Source: Desulfobotulus mexicanus (lineage in GTDB: Bacteria; Desulfobacterota; Desulfobacteria; Desulfobacterales; ASO4-4). From it: a stretch of 64,000 nt of DNA. The position numbers and the translations under genes were made by a program. Shown piece after piece: positions 8,616 to 16,406 of this stretch. Location: the NCBI RefSeq assembly GCF_006175995.1, contig NZ_VDMB01000012.1, forward strand, positions 52,573 through 116,572. The letters run 5' to 3'. Every line of letters begins with the position of its first letter. Within the stretch, counting starts at the first letter, position 1. The notes under the pieces are model-generated. The model was not told the DNA's origin. It did no database searches and was given only the letters and a program-made list of their open reading frames with translations.

Positions 8616-10750
8616 TCATTGGTTAAAATTGTTTTAATTTCATCATAGTTTTCTTTAATATTGAGTATGTATGAATTGTCTTTTTGTGGCAGCAACAACT
8701 CACGCTGAACAAGTTCTTCAATCGCTTTTGATATTAATCGATGTTTATTGGGGGGGGTTCCTTTGTAAAGGGTTGAAGTGCGTTTTCGAAGTGTCGCATT
8801 AGGTCTTCCGGGAGGCCAAAATCTTTCTAAGATATCTTTCGACAGGTCTAAATCATGGATGTAATCCCGATTTTCATGAGCGTTCAATTCTTTAAATAGT
8901 TCTTCAAGAGATGTAGATGAATTAAACAGACAACCTCTTTCCCAAAATTTCGCATTGGCATCAATGGTAACAACATTGGAACAGTTGCGGAATATACATT
9001 CACAGAAACCGATATCATTTGAAAAAAAATTTAATTCAAATATACAAGATGAAAATATGCATTTACTAAATGTACAGTTGGAAAAATGACTATCTTTAGC
9101 AAAAGAGATATTCTCAAATTTAACTTCTTCAAAGGTTGCGTTTTCGAATAAACCGTTAGGACGGCCTAATAAATTTAAATCTACAATTAAACGTAATTGT
9201 GGTTCACCTGCTAACCGCACAAGTTCAAGCATATCCCACAATTTTTTTCGTTTAGTTTTAGACTGAGCCGAAAATGCGGTTACAATTCTATCAATTTGTC
9301 CGTCGGAGCCAGCATAGTCGCTACCTTCACTTATGAGTTCCCCTTGTAAAGTTCCAAGTATGAAATCATTTATAAACCCAATGAGATTTTTTATAGGTAC
9401 TCTATCGAGAAGAGCATGTACCAGCAATTTATCGATTACTTCATCTATGTTTACTTTTTCTGAACCGATATATAAGTCACATGCTTTATTTATAATTTTA
9501 ACATTGTTGATATCATTATAAATTGTTGATCGTATTGAATCAGGAGTATCCATTGTTATATCTTGCTTAAGTAAGGATGATGCAATGCTTTTCAATATCA
9601 AAATTTGATCTTCAGGTTCAATGCGAAGGTCTTGACGTTTTTTTTCTCTTAATAGCATGGCTTTAAAATAAAAATTAACTATTTCGTCAGGATTAGAACA
9701 AATATTATTAAAATATTCTTCCGATTGTTTCTCGAGAAAACTTAAAAGTACAGGATTTGATAATTGTTCAATAGGCACTCCAGAATTTTGTAATTTTTTC
9801 TTTTTCCTTTTTCCTAGCCAATCGTCTATTCGAGGAGTTTGCAAAATTATACGATGAACGGAGCAACCTTTTGCTTCTAATCTCTCAACCCATTCTTCAA
9901 AATTTTGGCTTGTAAATACTGCCGTTCTTCTTGTAGTTACTAGGATTTTAGCTTGATTTTGAAGTAGACTCGCTATTGTGTCAAGCATTGGCTCGGAATC
10001 GAGAAAGTCATCATCAATATCAGAATCTTTGGATTTTTTAGTAAGAAGCTCATCAAAACCATCAACAATTAAAGGGATTCTTCCATGGCGGATTTCATCA
10101 GTTACTGCAATTGAGGGTAATGTGAAGTTTCTATCAATTTCGTCAAGGAGTACATACCTAAATATTCTTGCGCCACGGTTACGCGAAAGTTCTGTAAAAA
10201 TTGGTATCACATCATTTTTGTGTGTAAGTATCCATGAAAGAATTTCCACCGCTGTGCAAGTTTTACCGAAACCAGCAGCGGCCTCAAGAAAAACAATATG
10301 AGGGCCATCTTCTGAAAAAACAGACGCAATAGTTTCAATGATTTCTTTTTCACCAATTTTAGATATTGAAGATGATTCCACCTCAAATGGAGCAGGAACA
10401 TAAGAGTAGTCAAAACCAAGATATTTTGTTTGGTTTGTCTTGAATTTTCTACATAAATTCAATAGCCTATTTCTTGATGGTAAAATTTGAAAAAAAACAT
10501 CAAATAAAGTTTGATGTGCATCAGCATCGCGTGAATATTTTTGAACTCTTGTTGAATAACCTATAGATTGTAGCTCATGCTCTATTCGTTGGATGTTTGC
10601 ATTTGAAATAAGTGGAACAATTTCAGCATTGTAAAAATGGCCTTGCTGTATTGTATAGACTCTAACATCTGAATACTTTGTTTTGAAAACTGTAAAGCCA
10701 TATTTTAAGTATGCATTATCTAAAATCTTTGTCCGAATATGGAAACTCAT
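8612..10750 (-). CDS. NACHT-type STAND NTPase with pentapeptide-like repeats
   Basis: The protein has 712 aa. Residues about 1-130 are an unrecognised N-terminal region. A Walker A (LEAAAGFGKTCTAVEI, near 155-168) and a Walker B with the NACHT-like acidic pair (IPLIVDGFDELL, near 224-235) follow, then a sensor LVTTRRTAVF and a helical domain. From about 535 to 590 every fifth residue is Phe or a similar residue (FENATFEEVKFENISF, FSNCTFSKCIFSSCIF), a pentapeptide-repeat beta-helix. The C-terminus is a short alpha/beta tail. NACHT proteins in bacteria act as phage sensors that oligomerise. GGAG lies 8 bases before the ATG. No effector domain is visible, so the next gene probably supplies it. 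A+T-rich compared with the flanks. Confidence 0.85.
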   Translation of the reverse strand: MSFHIRTKILDNAYLKYGFTVFKTKYSDVRVYTIQQGHFYNAEIVPLISNANIQRIEHELQSIGYSTRVQKYSRDADAHQTLFDVFFQILPSRNRLLNLCRKFKTNQTKYLGFDYSYVPAPFEVESSSISKIGEKEIIETIASVFSEDGPHIVFLEAAAGFGKTCTAVEILSWILTHKNDVIPIFTELSRNRGARIFRYVLLDEIDRNFTLPSIAVTDEIRHGRIPLIVDGFDELLTKKSKDSDIDDDFLDSEPMLDTIASLLQNQAKILVTTRRTAVFTSQNFEEWVERLEAKGCSVHRIILQTPRIDDWLGKRKKKKLQNSGVPIEQLSNPVLLSFLEKQSEEYFNNICSNPDEIVNFYFKAMLLREKKRQDLRIEPEDQILILKSIASSLLKQDITMDTPDSIRSTIYNDINNVKIINKACDLYIGSEKVNIDEVIDKLLVHALLDRVPIKNLIGFINDFILGTLQGELISEGSDYAGSDGQIDRIVTAFSAQSKTKRKKLWDMLELVRLAGEPQLRLIVDLNLLGRPNGLFENATFEEVKFENISFAKDSHFSNCTFSKCIFSSCIFELNFFSNDIGFCECIFRNCSNVVTIDANAKFWERGCLFNSSTSLEELFKELNAHENRDYIHDLDLSKDILERFWPPGRPNATLRKRTSTLYKGTPPNKHRLISKAIEELVQRELLLPQKDNSYILNIKENYDEIKTILTNE

Positions 10751-10829
10751 AAATAATCTCCGGTGGAAGATTAATAATTAAAATTTTAAACATGTTCGTT
10801 TCAAACTAAAATGCGATGTATACATTGAG

Positions 10830-10898
10830 ACCGAACGTGGAGGTCACCGGCGCTGAGCGACTTTATCGCACAGCATCCGGTGGGCCGCAGGGTTAGGG
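10830..10898 (-). other. attC-like integron recombination site
   Basis: Read on the minus strand this 69-bp stretch has CCCTAAC (10898-10892) at one end and GTTCGGT (10836-10830) at the other, flanking an imperfect hairpin (CACCGGATGC ... GCGCCGGTG). AAC/GTT ends around a folded core are the hallmark of attC. The start GTTAGGA at 12733-12727 is complementary to CCCTAAC except at one outer base, as expected for the cassette 10892-12732. The GTTCGGT end is shared with the site at 30110-30116. Confidence 0.55.
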
Positions 10899-10986
10899 TT
10901 ACGAAGGTTGTCAATATACCTTATTAAATTTGGTGTTTCATTTTAAACATGGATTTTGAACGGCATAGGCGGTTTATCGGTGTTTT

Positions 10987-11874
10987 TCAACTGCTTAGGT
11001 TTGAATTGCCAAAATGTTGGGATGAGTTATCAAGTATCTCCGCTTTGTTCACCTTGAACAGCACGTTATTTGTGCTCAGCTCCCAGAGACAATTGAAATG
11101 TTGTTCTAACGCCTGTTGAAGTCGGCTGTCCTCAACAACAAATGCGGGAGACAGCGTTCCTCGCTTGTGACTGAGATATGTTCCCATGACTGATAATTGA
11201 TAGCCTCCATAGTAGAAAAGAGTTGAGTATGCCTCATTAAACATACGAACTTCAAAGGTGCCTCGTGCCTGCTTTGCCACGGCGGATATGCCCTTGTACG
11301 TCTGTTTGATCGACCCCTGAGCCGCCGCCTGAAGAGAAAGTGACAGATCTGGGCTTCCAAAGTCCTTTGAGAGATTTTGATAACACGGGAGTATGGGCGA
11401 TTTTGGATGCAATACGAGTACTCGAACATCGCAGCCCCCCATGACCTTTTCCGCTAACACATGGTTTCCAGGTGCATCTGTAAAAAAGGATTTCTGTGTT
11501 ATTCCTATAAGATCTATTCTGGAAGACTTTGGGGCAGCACGAACGTCGTCTGTGATTTGCTGGTCAAAGGATTTTCGTTGAAGTGAGAAGTCCCTTACAC
11601 CAAGTGCGCGTCTATGCTGTAGGAGTAGCTCTTCAATGTCGCTAATTGTCTGTTTTCTTAGGGCAACATCTACAACCAAAATCACGAACGTTGCCACTAG
11701 TAGGGATAGTCCGATGTTTCCTGCCACCTCCTTGACTACGCGACCTGCGCTGCCAAGCGAGTTGAAATCGAAATAGCTATCGAAAACGACAATTGCGCAT
11801 CCAGACAGGAATAGATACAGCGCCCATTTCAGAAGATGCGAGGTGGAATCTGCAAATATTGTCGAAAACTTCAT
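10987..11874 (-). CDS. Two-helix membrane protein with a PLD-like cytosolic domain
   Basis: The protein has 295 aa. Two membrane helices lie at about residues 15-32 and 50-70, the second followed by a short coiled segment. The soluble domain includes RIDLIGITQKSFF, CDVRVLVLHPKSPI and a late FYYGGYQLSVMGTYLSHKRG. The first two motifs resemble the phospholipase-D-like or DUF5919-like domains found in defence and signalling proteins, but HKD catalytic motifs are not present. Its start overlaps the methyltransferase stop by 4 bases (ATGA), so the two are made together. I cannot assign a function; an effector or anchoring role is possible. Confidence 0.5.
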   Translation of the reverse strand: MKFSTIFADSTSHLLKWALYLFLSGCAIVVFDSYFDFNSLGSAGRVVKEVAGNIGLSLLVATFVILVVDVALRKQTISDIEELLLQHRRALGVRDFSLQRKSFDQQITDDVRAAPKSSRIDLIGITQKSFFTDAPGNHVLAEKVMGGCDVRVLVLHPKSPILPCYQNLSKDFGSPDLSLSLQAAAQGSIKQTYKGISAVAKQARGTFEVRMFNEAYSTLFYYGGYQLSVMGTYLSHKRGTLSPAFVVEDSRLQQALEQHFNCLWELSTNNVLFKVNKAEILDNSSQHFGNSNLSS

Positions 11875-12716
11875 TGGCTTTTACCTAGATAGTAGGCTCC
11901 GAAAGCAAAATTTGAACGGAACCGCTTAATCATATTTCGATGGGTAACGAGGGATGTGGTTTCTTCGATAGACGCGCAAACCTCACTTGCCATTTCGGTA
12001 ATGCGAGTAATGAACCGGGGTTCTCGTGAGCTTCTGTATGGATAGTAGTCAGTTAAGAGAATGTTAAAACCGCAGCTACCAAGTAACTCGGCGTACTGTG
12101 TCGGCCTCCACCAAATTCTGTGAGTGGGATCGTTGTCGTCGTCAATACTGTATGGTGATAAATCACGAGCAATAAGCTTCCGCCAAACGCGAACCACAGA
12201 TGTGGCAAATGTTCGTACTGGTACATGAGCCAACAAGATCCCATTGGGCTTCAATACTCTGCGAACTTCGTGTGTTAAGCAATGTTCAAGTTCGTTACGG
12301 TCGAAGTGTTCGAGTAAGCCGACGCAAACGACAACATCAAATGAATGTACTCGAAATGGCAGGTAACGAGCATCTCCTTCAACAAGTCCGATGAGTGATT
12401 GGTGGGATTTGTCGGTCTTCACACTTAGCATCTCGCGATTAATATCGACACCAACTACCTTGATGTTTTTCGCAAGAAGGGAGCGCAGCAAGTGGCCAGG
12501 CCCGCAAGCGAGTTCTAGAACTCTGGGTACGCCAGAGCAATTCGCTTGAATCAAGTTCGCAAAGTGCTCTTCTCTCGCAAAGGTTCTAAACTTGATATTG
12601 CCATAGTAGGTTTTCCAGTGTGCTAGGGCTAGGTGCCCCCGCAAGTTCGATGGAGACATTCCATCTTCAACTGGTGTCATATTGGCTTCGTGAGCAGAGC
12701 GTGACTCCATATGCAT
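11871..12716 (-). CDS. Class I SAM-dependent methyltransferase
   Basis: The protein has 281 aa. Motif I is VLELACGPGHLLRSLL near residue 63, the acidic SAM ligand is in VVGVDINREML near 85, and the motif IV region is FDVVVCVGLLEHF near 122-135. This is the UbiE/Methyltransf_11 layout acting on small molecules or lipids, not the DNA-methylase NPPY type. The start is only 10 bases inside the proposed cassette end GTTAGGA (12727-12733), whose AGGA may serve as the Shine-Dalgarno. It is coupled to the membrane protein downstream, suggesting a membrane or lipid-linked substrate. The substrate is unknown. Confidence 0.8.
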   Translation of the reverse strand: MHMESRSAHEANMTPVEDGMSPSNLRGHLALAHWKTYYGNIKFRTFAREEHFANLIQANCSGVPRVLELACGPGHLLRSLLAKNIKVVGVDINREMLSVKTDKSHQSLIGLVEGDARYLPFRVHSFDVVVCVGLLEHFDRNELEHCLTHEVRRVLKPNGILLAHVPVRTFATSVVRVWRKLIARDLSPYSIDDDNDPTHRIWWRPTQYAELLGSCGFNILLTDYYPYRSSREPRFITRITEMASEVCASIEETTSLVTHRNMIKRFRSNFAFGAYYLGKSQ

Positions 12717-12733
12717 AATCTGTGTATCCTAAC

Positions 12734-13162
12734 ATATTATTGTGTGAATCCGTATACTCACCAATCTTTTAACAAAGACCCGACAAAAAAGCCACAAAAA
12801 AAAAACACTTTCCTAGCCGTATAATTCCGCATGTATCATGCTGGACAGAAAACTATCTATTTCAGATTCCCATCCCCTGTAAAAACCCCCATCAAAAAAC
12901 AGCTCCCACATCAACTGAAAAAACATTCAATTTTCATAGTCCACCCCACCCATTAAGGCAAGCTTTTTCCTGACCCATTCTTCAGCCCCACCAGCCCACC
13001 CAAACACCCTAAACAACCAAGTCCTTGCAAAAAAACTTGATTCTCACCGTCAAAAATGTTAGCCAAGTCAAAATCTTTTACCCTTCTTTGTTTTTGCCCG
13101 GGTAAAAGAGCTGAGGCGGATAAGAACGCTAATAATAATGATATGGAGCAAAAGAGGAAAAC
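12734..13162. other. Gene-free spacer; weak Fur-like A/T tract
   Basis: No gene is supported in these 429 bases. The stretch is A- and C-rich near 12780-12960. A run GCTAATAATAATGATAT at 13129-13145 is a loose match to an iron (Fur) box just before the lipoprotein gene, but it is too degenerate to rely on. An AGAGGA Shine-Dalgarno lies near 13152. Confidence 0.35.
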
Positions 13163-13606
13163 ATGAAAAAATACCTTGTTGTAGCAATGGTTTTTATGCT
13201 GGCAGCCATGCTTGGCGTGGGATGCACATCTAAAAGAGCGGTGGACCCTGCCCTTCAGATCCACCCCGATGGCCGGTACAGGGGCGTGTATGGCGATGGC
13301 GGTGAGCAGCAGATCAGCATTGAGTTTCATCTGAAAGACGGGCTGCTGACTAAGCTTTCCTTCAGGCATTTGCAGTACAAGGGCAAGGACTACAGGCGCG
13401 CGAAAGAGGGCGATGGGGACTGGCCCGTTCTGCGTCAGCATGAGATGGTGCTGGCCTATCTGGAAGGAAAGCCCTTGAGTGCCGTGCTGGATCTATATAG
13501 TACCGGGAATGTGGTGGCGGATGTGGATGGATTTTCCGGTGCTACGATCCGGGGCAGCAAAATTATTTCTGCCATACGGGACGGCCTGAACAGGGGCATT
13601 TACTAA
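13163..13606 (+). CDS. FMN-binding domain lipoprotein
   Basis: The protein has 147 aa. A lipoprotein signal ends in LGVGC (lipidated Cys near residue 21). The body is one small FMN_bind domain, with the diagnostic C-terminal motif DVDGFSGATIRGSKIISAI in which the Thr of SGAT is the usual site of covalent FMN attachment. Related domains occur in NqrC/RnfG and in small respiratory or iron-uptake proteins, where they pass electrons at the membrane. It is a single gene followed by a terminator, upstream of the sigma-54 regulator and receptor cluster, and may help reduce an imported metal complex; that link is inference. Confidence 0.8.
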   Translation: MKKYLVVAMVFMLAAMLGVGCTSKRAVDPALQIHPDGRYRGVYGDGGEQQISIEFHLKDGLLTKLSFRHLQYKGKDYRRAKEGDGDWPVLRQHEMVLAYLEGKPLSAVLDLYSTGNVVADVDGFSGATIRGSKIISAIRDGLNRGIY

Positions 13607-13684
13607 AAAACAGCAGGAAGAAAACGGTATTTGCTGTTTGAGGAAGTTAGATGGTTTCTGCCATGCAATGATTGGCCTGAATTG

Positions 13685-13723
13685 CGGGAGGTTTCACCTT
13701 TGGGGTGAAGTCTCCCGTTTTTT
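13685..13723 (+). terminator. Rho-independent terminator after the FMN lipoprotein gene
   Basis: The stem GGGAGGTTTCACC pairs with GGGTGAAGTCTCCC around a 3-4-base loop and is followed by TTTTTT. It isolates the lipoprotein gene from the regulator gene. Confidence 0.85.
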
Positions 13724-13885
13724 CTGATCTGTAAAAAAGCGAGGAAGGGCAGGGGGCACCCATTATTTGAGATGGATGGCTCCGGAAGAGCTCAGCGTCT
13801 GTGAGATTTTTTTTGCATATATCGTTTTAGGCATGGCAATAAAAGTACAGCCTTAAAAACACCTTTCTGAAAGATTAAGTAGCCC

Positions 13886-15328
13886 ATGGCAGAAAAGCCG
13901 TTTCAAAAAAATCAAAGCGTTCTGTCGGATCATCCGGAAGAAAAATTTTCGGTTCTGATGCGCAGTTTACCCGGTATGGCCTATCATCGCAGAAAAGATG
14001 AATTCTGGACCTTAACCTTTGCCAGTGAAGGAGCCCGCCGTCTTTTCGGGGATCTGGCCTGGGAAAAAATCCGCTCCGGGGTCACCTGCCTTGGGAATAT
14101 GGTGCATGAGGAAAGCTATCCCCATGTTCTGGAATCTCTGGAAAGGGCGCTGGCCCGGAAGGAGCCTTACCAGCTGGTGTACCGGGTCAACTCCCTTCTG
14201 CATTCAGACAGATGGGTGTGGGATCAGGGGGAGGGCGTTTACGATGAAAAAGGGCATCTGCTTGGTGCCGAAGGTTTTGTTACGGATTTTACGGCATTCA
14301 AAACCATGGAAAGGGAACTCAGGGAAGAGATTGGCCGTCTGCGTTGCCGGGAAGACAGCCCTGCGCCAGCTCCCGTCATTCCCGGTATCATTGGGCAGAC
14401 ACCGGAAATGATGGCCGTGTTCCGGCTTGTGCAGCAGACCGCATCAAGCGATGCCGCCGTTATTCTCTATGGAGCATCGGGTACGGGCAAGGAGCTTCTG
14501 GCCCGGGCCATCCATGATCAGAGCCTGCGCAGCAGGGGGGCTTTTGTTCCGGTGAACTGTGGAGCCATTCCGGAAAACCTCATGGAAAGCGAGTTTTTCG
14601 GTTACAGAAAAGGTGCTTTTTCCGGAGCAGACCGGGATCAGCCGGGCATTCTGGATAAGGCCCACGGCGGCACCCTTTTTCTGGATGAAATCGGAGAAAT
14701 TCCCCTTTCCATGCAGACCCGTCTTCTCCGGGCCATTGAAGGGGGCGGCTTCAGTCCCGTGGGCAGCCGGGAAATCCGTCACCCGGATTTTCGCATCCTT
14801 GCGGCCACCAACCGGGATCTGGAAGAATGGGTGCGGCAGGGCAAGATGCGGGAGGATTTTTTTTATCGCATCCATGTGGTGCCCGTTCATATTCCTCGTT
14901 TAAAGGAGAGAAAGGCGGACATCCCCCTGCTGGTCAGCCATTTTCTGGAGAGTCTGCCCGGTACACCGCCTCTGGGAGCGGCGGAACTCCATCGTCTCAT
15001 GGCCCATGACTGGCCCGGCAATGTGCGGGAGCTTTGCAATGTGATCCGGCGTTATGCCCTGCTTCATACTCTGGATCTCCCGGAGCGGGGAAAGGCCTTT
15101 GGGATGAAGAAGCCTCCGGCTCTGCCTGCCTGCGGAACCCTGCAGGAGCAGATGGCCCTGATGGAGGCGGCGGTGATTCGGAAAACCCTTGAGGAAACGG
15201 GTTTTCACAGAAGTGAGACCGCGCGGATTCTTGGCATAGACCGGAGAAGCCTTTATACCAAAATTCAGCGGCATGGAATTGGGAAGAAAGATTCCCAGTC
15301 TGGGATGTATTCATCTCATCTTGAATAA
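13886..15328 (+). CDS. PAS-domain sigma-54-dependent activator (bEBP)
   Basis: The protein has 480 aa. A PAS sensor spans about residues 25-140 (LPGMAYHRRKDEFWTLTF ... GAEGFVTDFTAF). The AAA+ domain starts near 168 with IIGQTPEMMAVFRLVQQ; Walker A is GASGTGKELLARAIHD, the sigma-54-contact GAFTGA loop is present as GAFSGA, and Walker B is GGTLFLDEIGEIP. A Fis-type helix-turn-helix ends the protein (ETARILGIDRRSLYTKI). It should open sigma-54 promoters in response to the PAS signal. An excellent -24/-12 site lies 135 bases downstream, in front of the receptor/importer cluster, so it most likely controls that. The Shine-Dalgarno is weak. Confidence 0.93.
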   Translation: MAEKPFQKNQSVLSDHPEEKFSVLMRSLPGMAYHRRKDEFWTLTFASEGARRLFGDLAWEKIRSGVTCLGNMVHEESYPHVLESLERALARKEPYQLVYRVNSLLHSDRWVWDQGEGVYDEKGHLLGAEGFVTDFTAFKTMERELREEIGRLRCREDSPAPAPVIPGIIGQTPEMMAVFRLVQQTASSDAAVILYGASGTGKELLARAIHDQSLRSRGAFVPVNCGAIPENLMESEFFGYRKGAFSGADRDQPGILDKAHGGTLFLDEIGEIPLSMQTRLLRAIEGGGFSPVGSREIRHPDFRILAATNRDLEEWVRQGKMREDFFYRIHVVPVHIPRLKERKADIPLLVSHFLESLPGTPPLGAAELHRLMAHDWPGNVRELCNVIRRYALLHTLDLPERGKAFGMKKPPALPACGTLQEQMALMEAAVIRKTLEETGFHRSETARILGIDRRSLYTKIQRHGIGKKDSQSGMYSSHLE

Positions 15329-15391
15329 GTATATGGATTAAAACAATTTTTTGTTTTTGTTTAAAGAAGGTGGGTAGTATTCTTCCCCTTC

Positions 15392-15438
15392 AGGCCATTC
15401 CATTTTTCAAAAAGAAAAATGGTGCGGCCTTATTTTTT
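15392..15438 (+). terminator. Terminator after the sigma-54 activator gene
   Basis: A long stem (AGGCC, a bulge, CCATTTTTC / GAAAAATGG, a bulge, GGCCT) with an AAAAA loop is followed by TATTTTTT. It sits between the activator stop and the sigma-54 promoter, so it also separates the two transcripts. Confidence 0.75.
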
Positions 15439-15462
15439 AGGCACCTGCAATATGTTTCGTTT

Positions 15463-15479
15463 CTGGCACGCACCCTGCA
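15463..15479 (+). promoter_or_regulatory. Sigma-54 (-24/-12) promoter
   Basis: CTGGCACGCACCCTGCA matches the consensus YTGGCACG-N4-TTGCW: GG at 15465-15466 and GC at 15477-15478 with exactly 10 bases between. It lies 51 bases before the next start codon and just after the gene of a sigma-54 activator. Confidence 0.8.
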
Positions 15480-15529
15480 CTACAGCCCTTCGGAAGTGTG
15501 AATTTAACGGATGAACGAAGGAGAAGGGT

Positions 15530-16396
15530 ATGATGAGCGGAGCAAGGATGCCGGATGTGATTCTGATAGGGGATAAGCTTTCGGATGTGGCCCGGCATCT
15601 GGGTATTCTGGGCCGGGGCATGGTGACATCCCAGATTCCCCAGATTGAAAGAATATTCCCCGGCATTCCCCAGCTGGAATGTACCCGGTGCATCATGGGG
15701 GATAAGCGAAGGGTGCTGCATACCGCAGCCAAACGCATGGGCGTGAACTGGATTGTGCTGGAAAAGGACGGCCCGGATGTGGCGGGCTGGTCTGGCATGA
15801 ATCCCGCCTCCATGGAGGAAGAGCTCCGGCAGGAGGGCTATCGGGTGGATGTGGTGGATTTTACGGAGGGGCTTGAAAAGGCCGTGATGGATGCGGGGAG
15901 AATTTTTGAAAGGGAAAAGGAAGCGGCCAGACTGATTAAGGGATACGGGGAGAAAATGGCTGGGCTTTCGGAAACCATGCCCCGGAACCTTGGGCTGAAG
16001 GTGGCGGTTTTCCTTGGCATGGTCCATCCGGAAACGGGCCAGCATTATCTGGTTGCCGAAGGCCCGGACACCTTCTGCTGTCAGCATCTTCTCCGGCCCA
16101 TGGGCTGTGAGGAGGTGGGAGGATCCCTTGTGTCCGGTGAGGGGCCGGAAGTCCTGCAGAGCCTTCTTGCCCTGAAAGACGTGCGGCCGGATGTGCTGGT
16201 GTTCACGGGTGATGCCCAGGTGGGGCTGGGGCTTCTCCATGGGGAAGTGGCCGGAGACAGGGCGCTGCTGGAGGTTCCTGCCCTGCGGGATCTTGCCCTC
16301 TTTGCCCTTCCCCATGTGAGCGGCGGCGAACCCATGGATTATCCTGCCCGGATGCAGCAGTGGATCATGGCCTTTTCACCCTTTAAAGATCGGTAA
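15530..16396 (+). CDS. TroA/BtuF-like substrate-binding-fold protein without signal peptide
   Basis: The protein has 288 aa. The open layout (DVILIGDKLSDVARHLGILG, NWIVLEKDG, a long helix near residues 105-145, then VRPDVLVFTGDAQVG) resembles class III periplasmic metal- or cobalamin-binding proteins of the TroA/BtuF/FepB group. The N-terminus is polar and has no signal peptide, so it may stay in the cytoplasm. A CTRC motif near residue 50 and CCQH near 183 could bind metal. AAGGAG precedes the ATG. It is the first gene behind the sigma-54 promoter and sits 10 bases before a TonB receptor. Family assignment is by fold pattern only. Confidence 0.5.
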   Translation: MMSGARMPDVILIGDKLSDVARHLGILGRGMVTSQIPQIERIFPGIPQLECTRCIMGDKRRVLHTAAKRMGVNWIVLEKDGPDVAGWSGMNPASMEEELRQEGYRVDVVDFTEGLEKAVMDAGRIFEREKEAARLIKGYGEKMAGLSETMPRNLGLKVAVFLGMVHPETGQHYLVAEGPDTFCCQHLLRPMGCEEVGGSLVSGEGPEVLQSLLALKDVRPDVLVFTGDAQVGLGLLHGEVAGDRALLEVPALRDLALFALPHVSGGEPMDYPARMQQWIMAFSPFKDR

Positions 16397-16406
16397 GGAG
16401 TACGGG

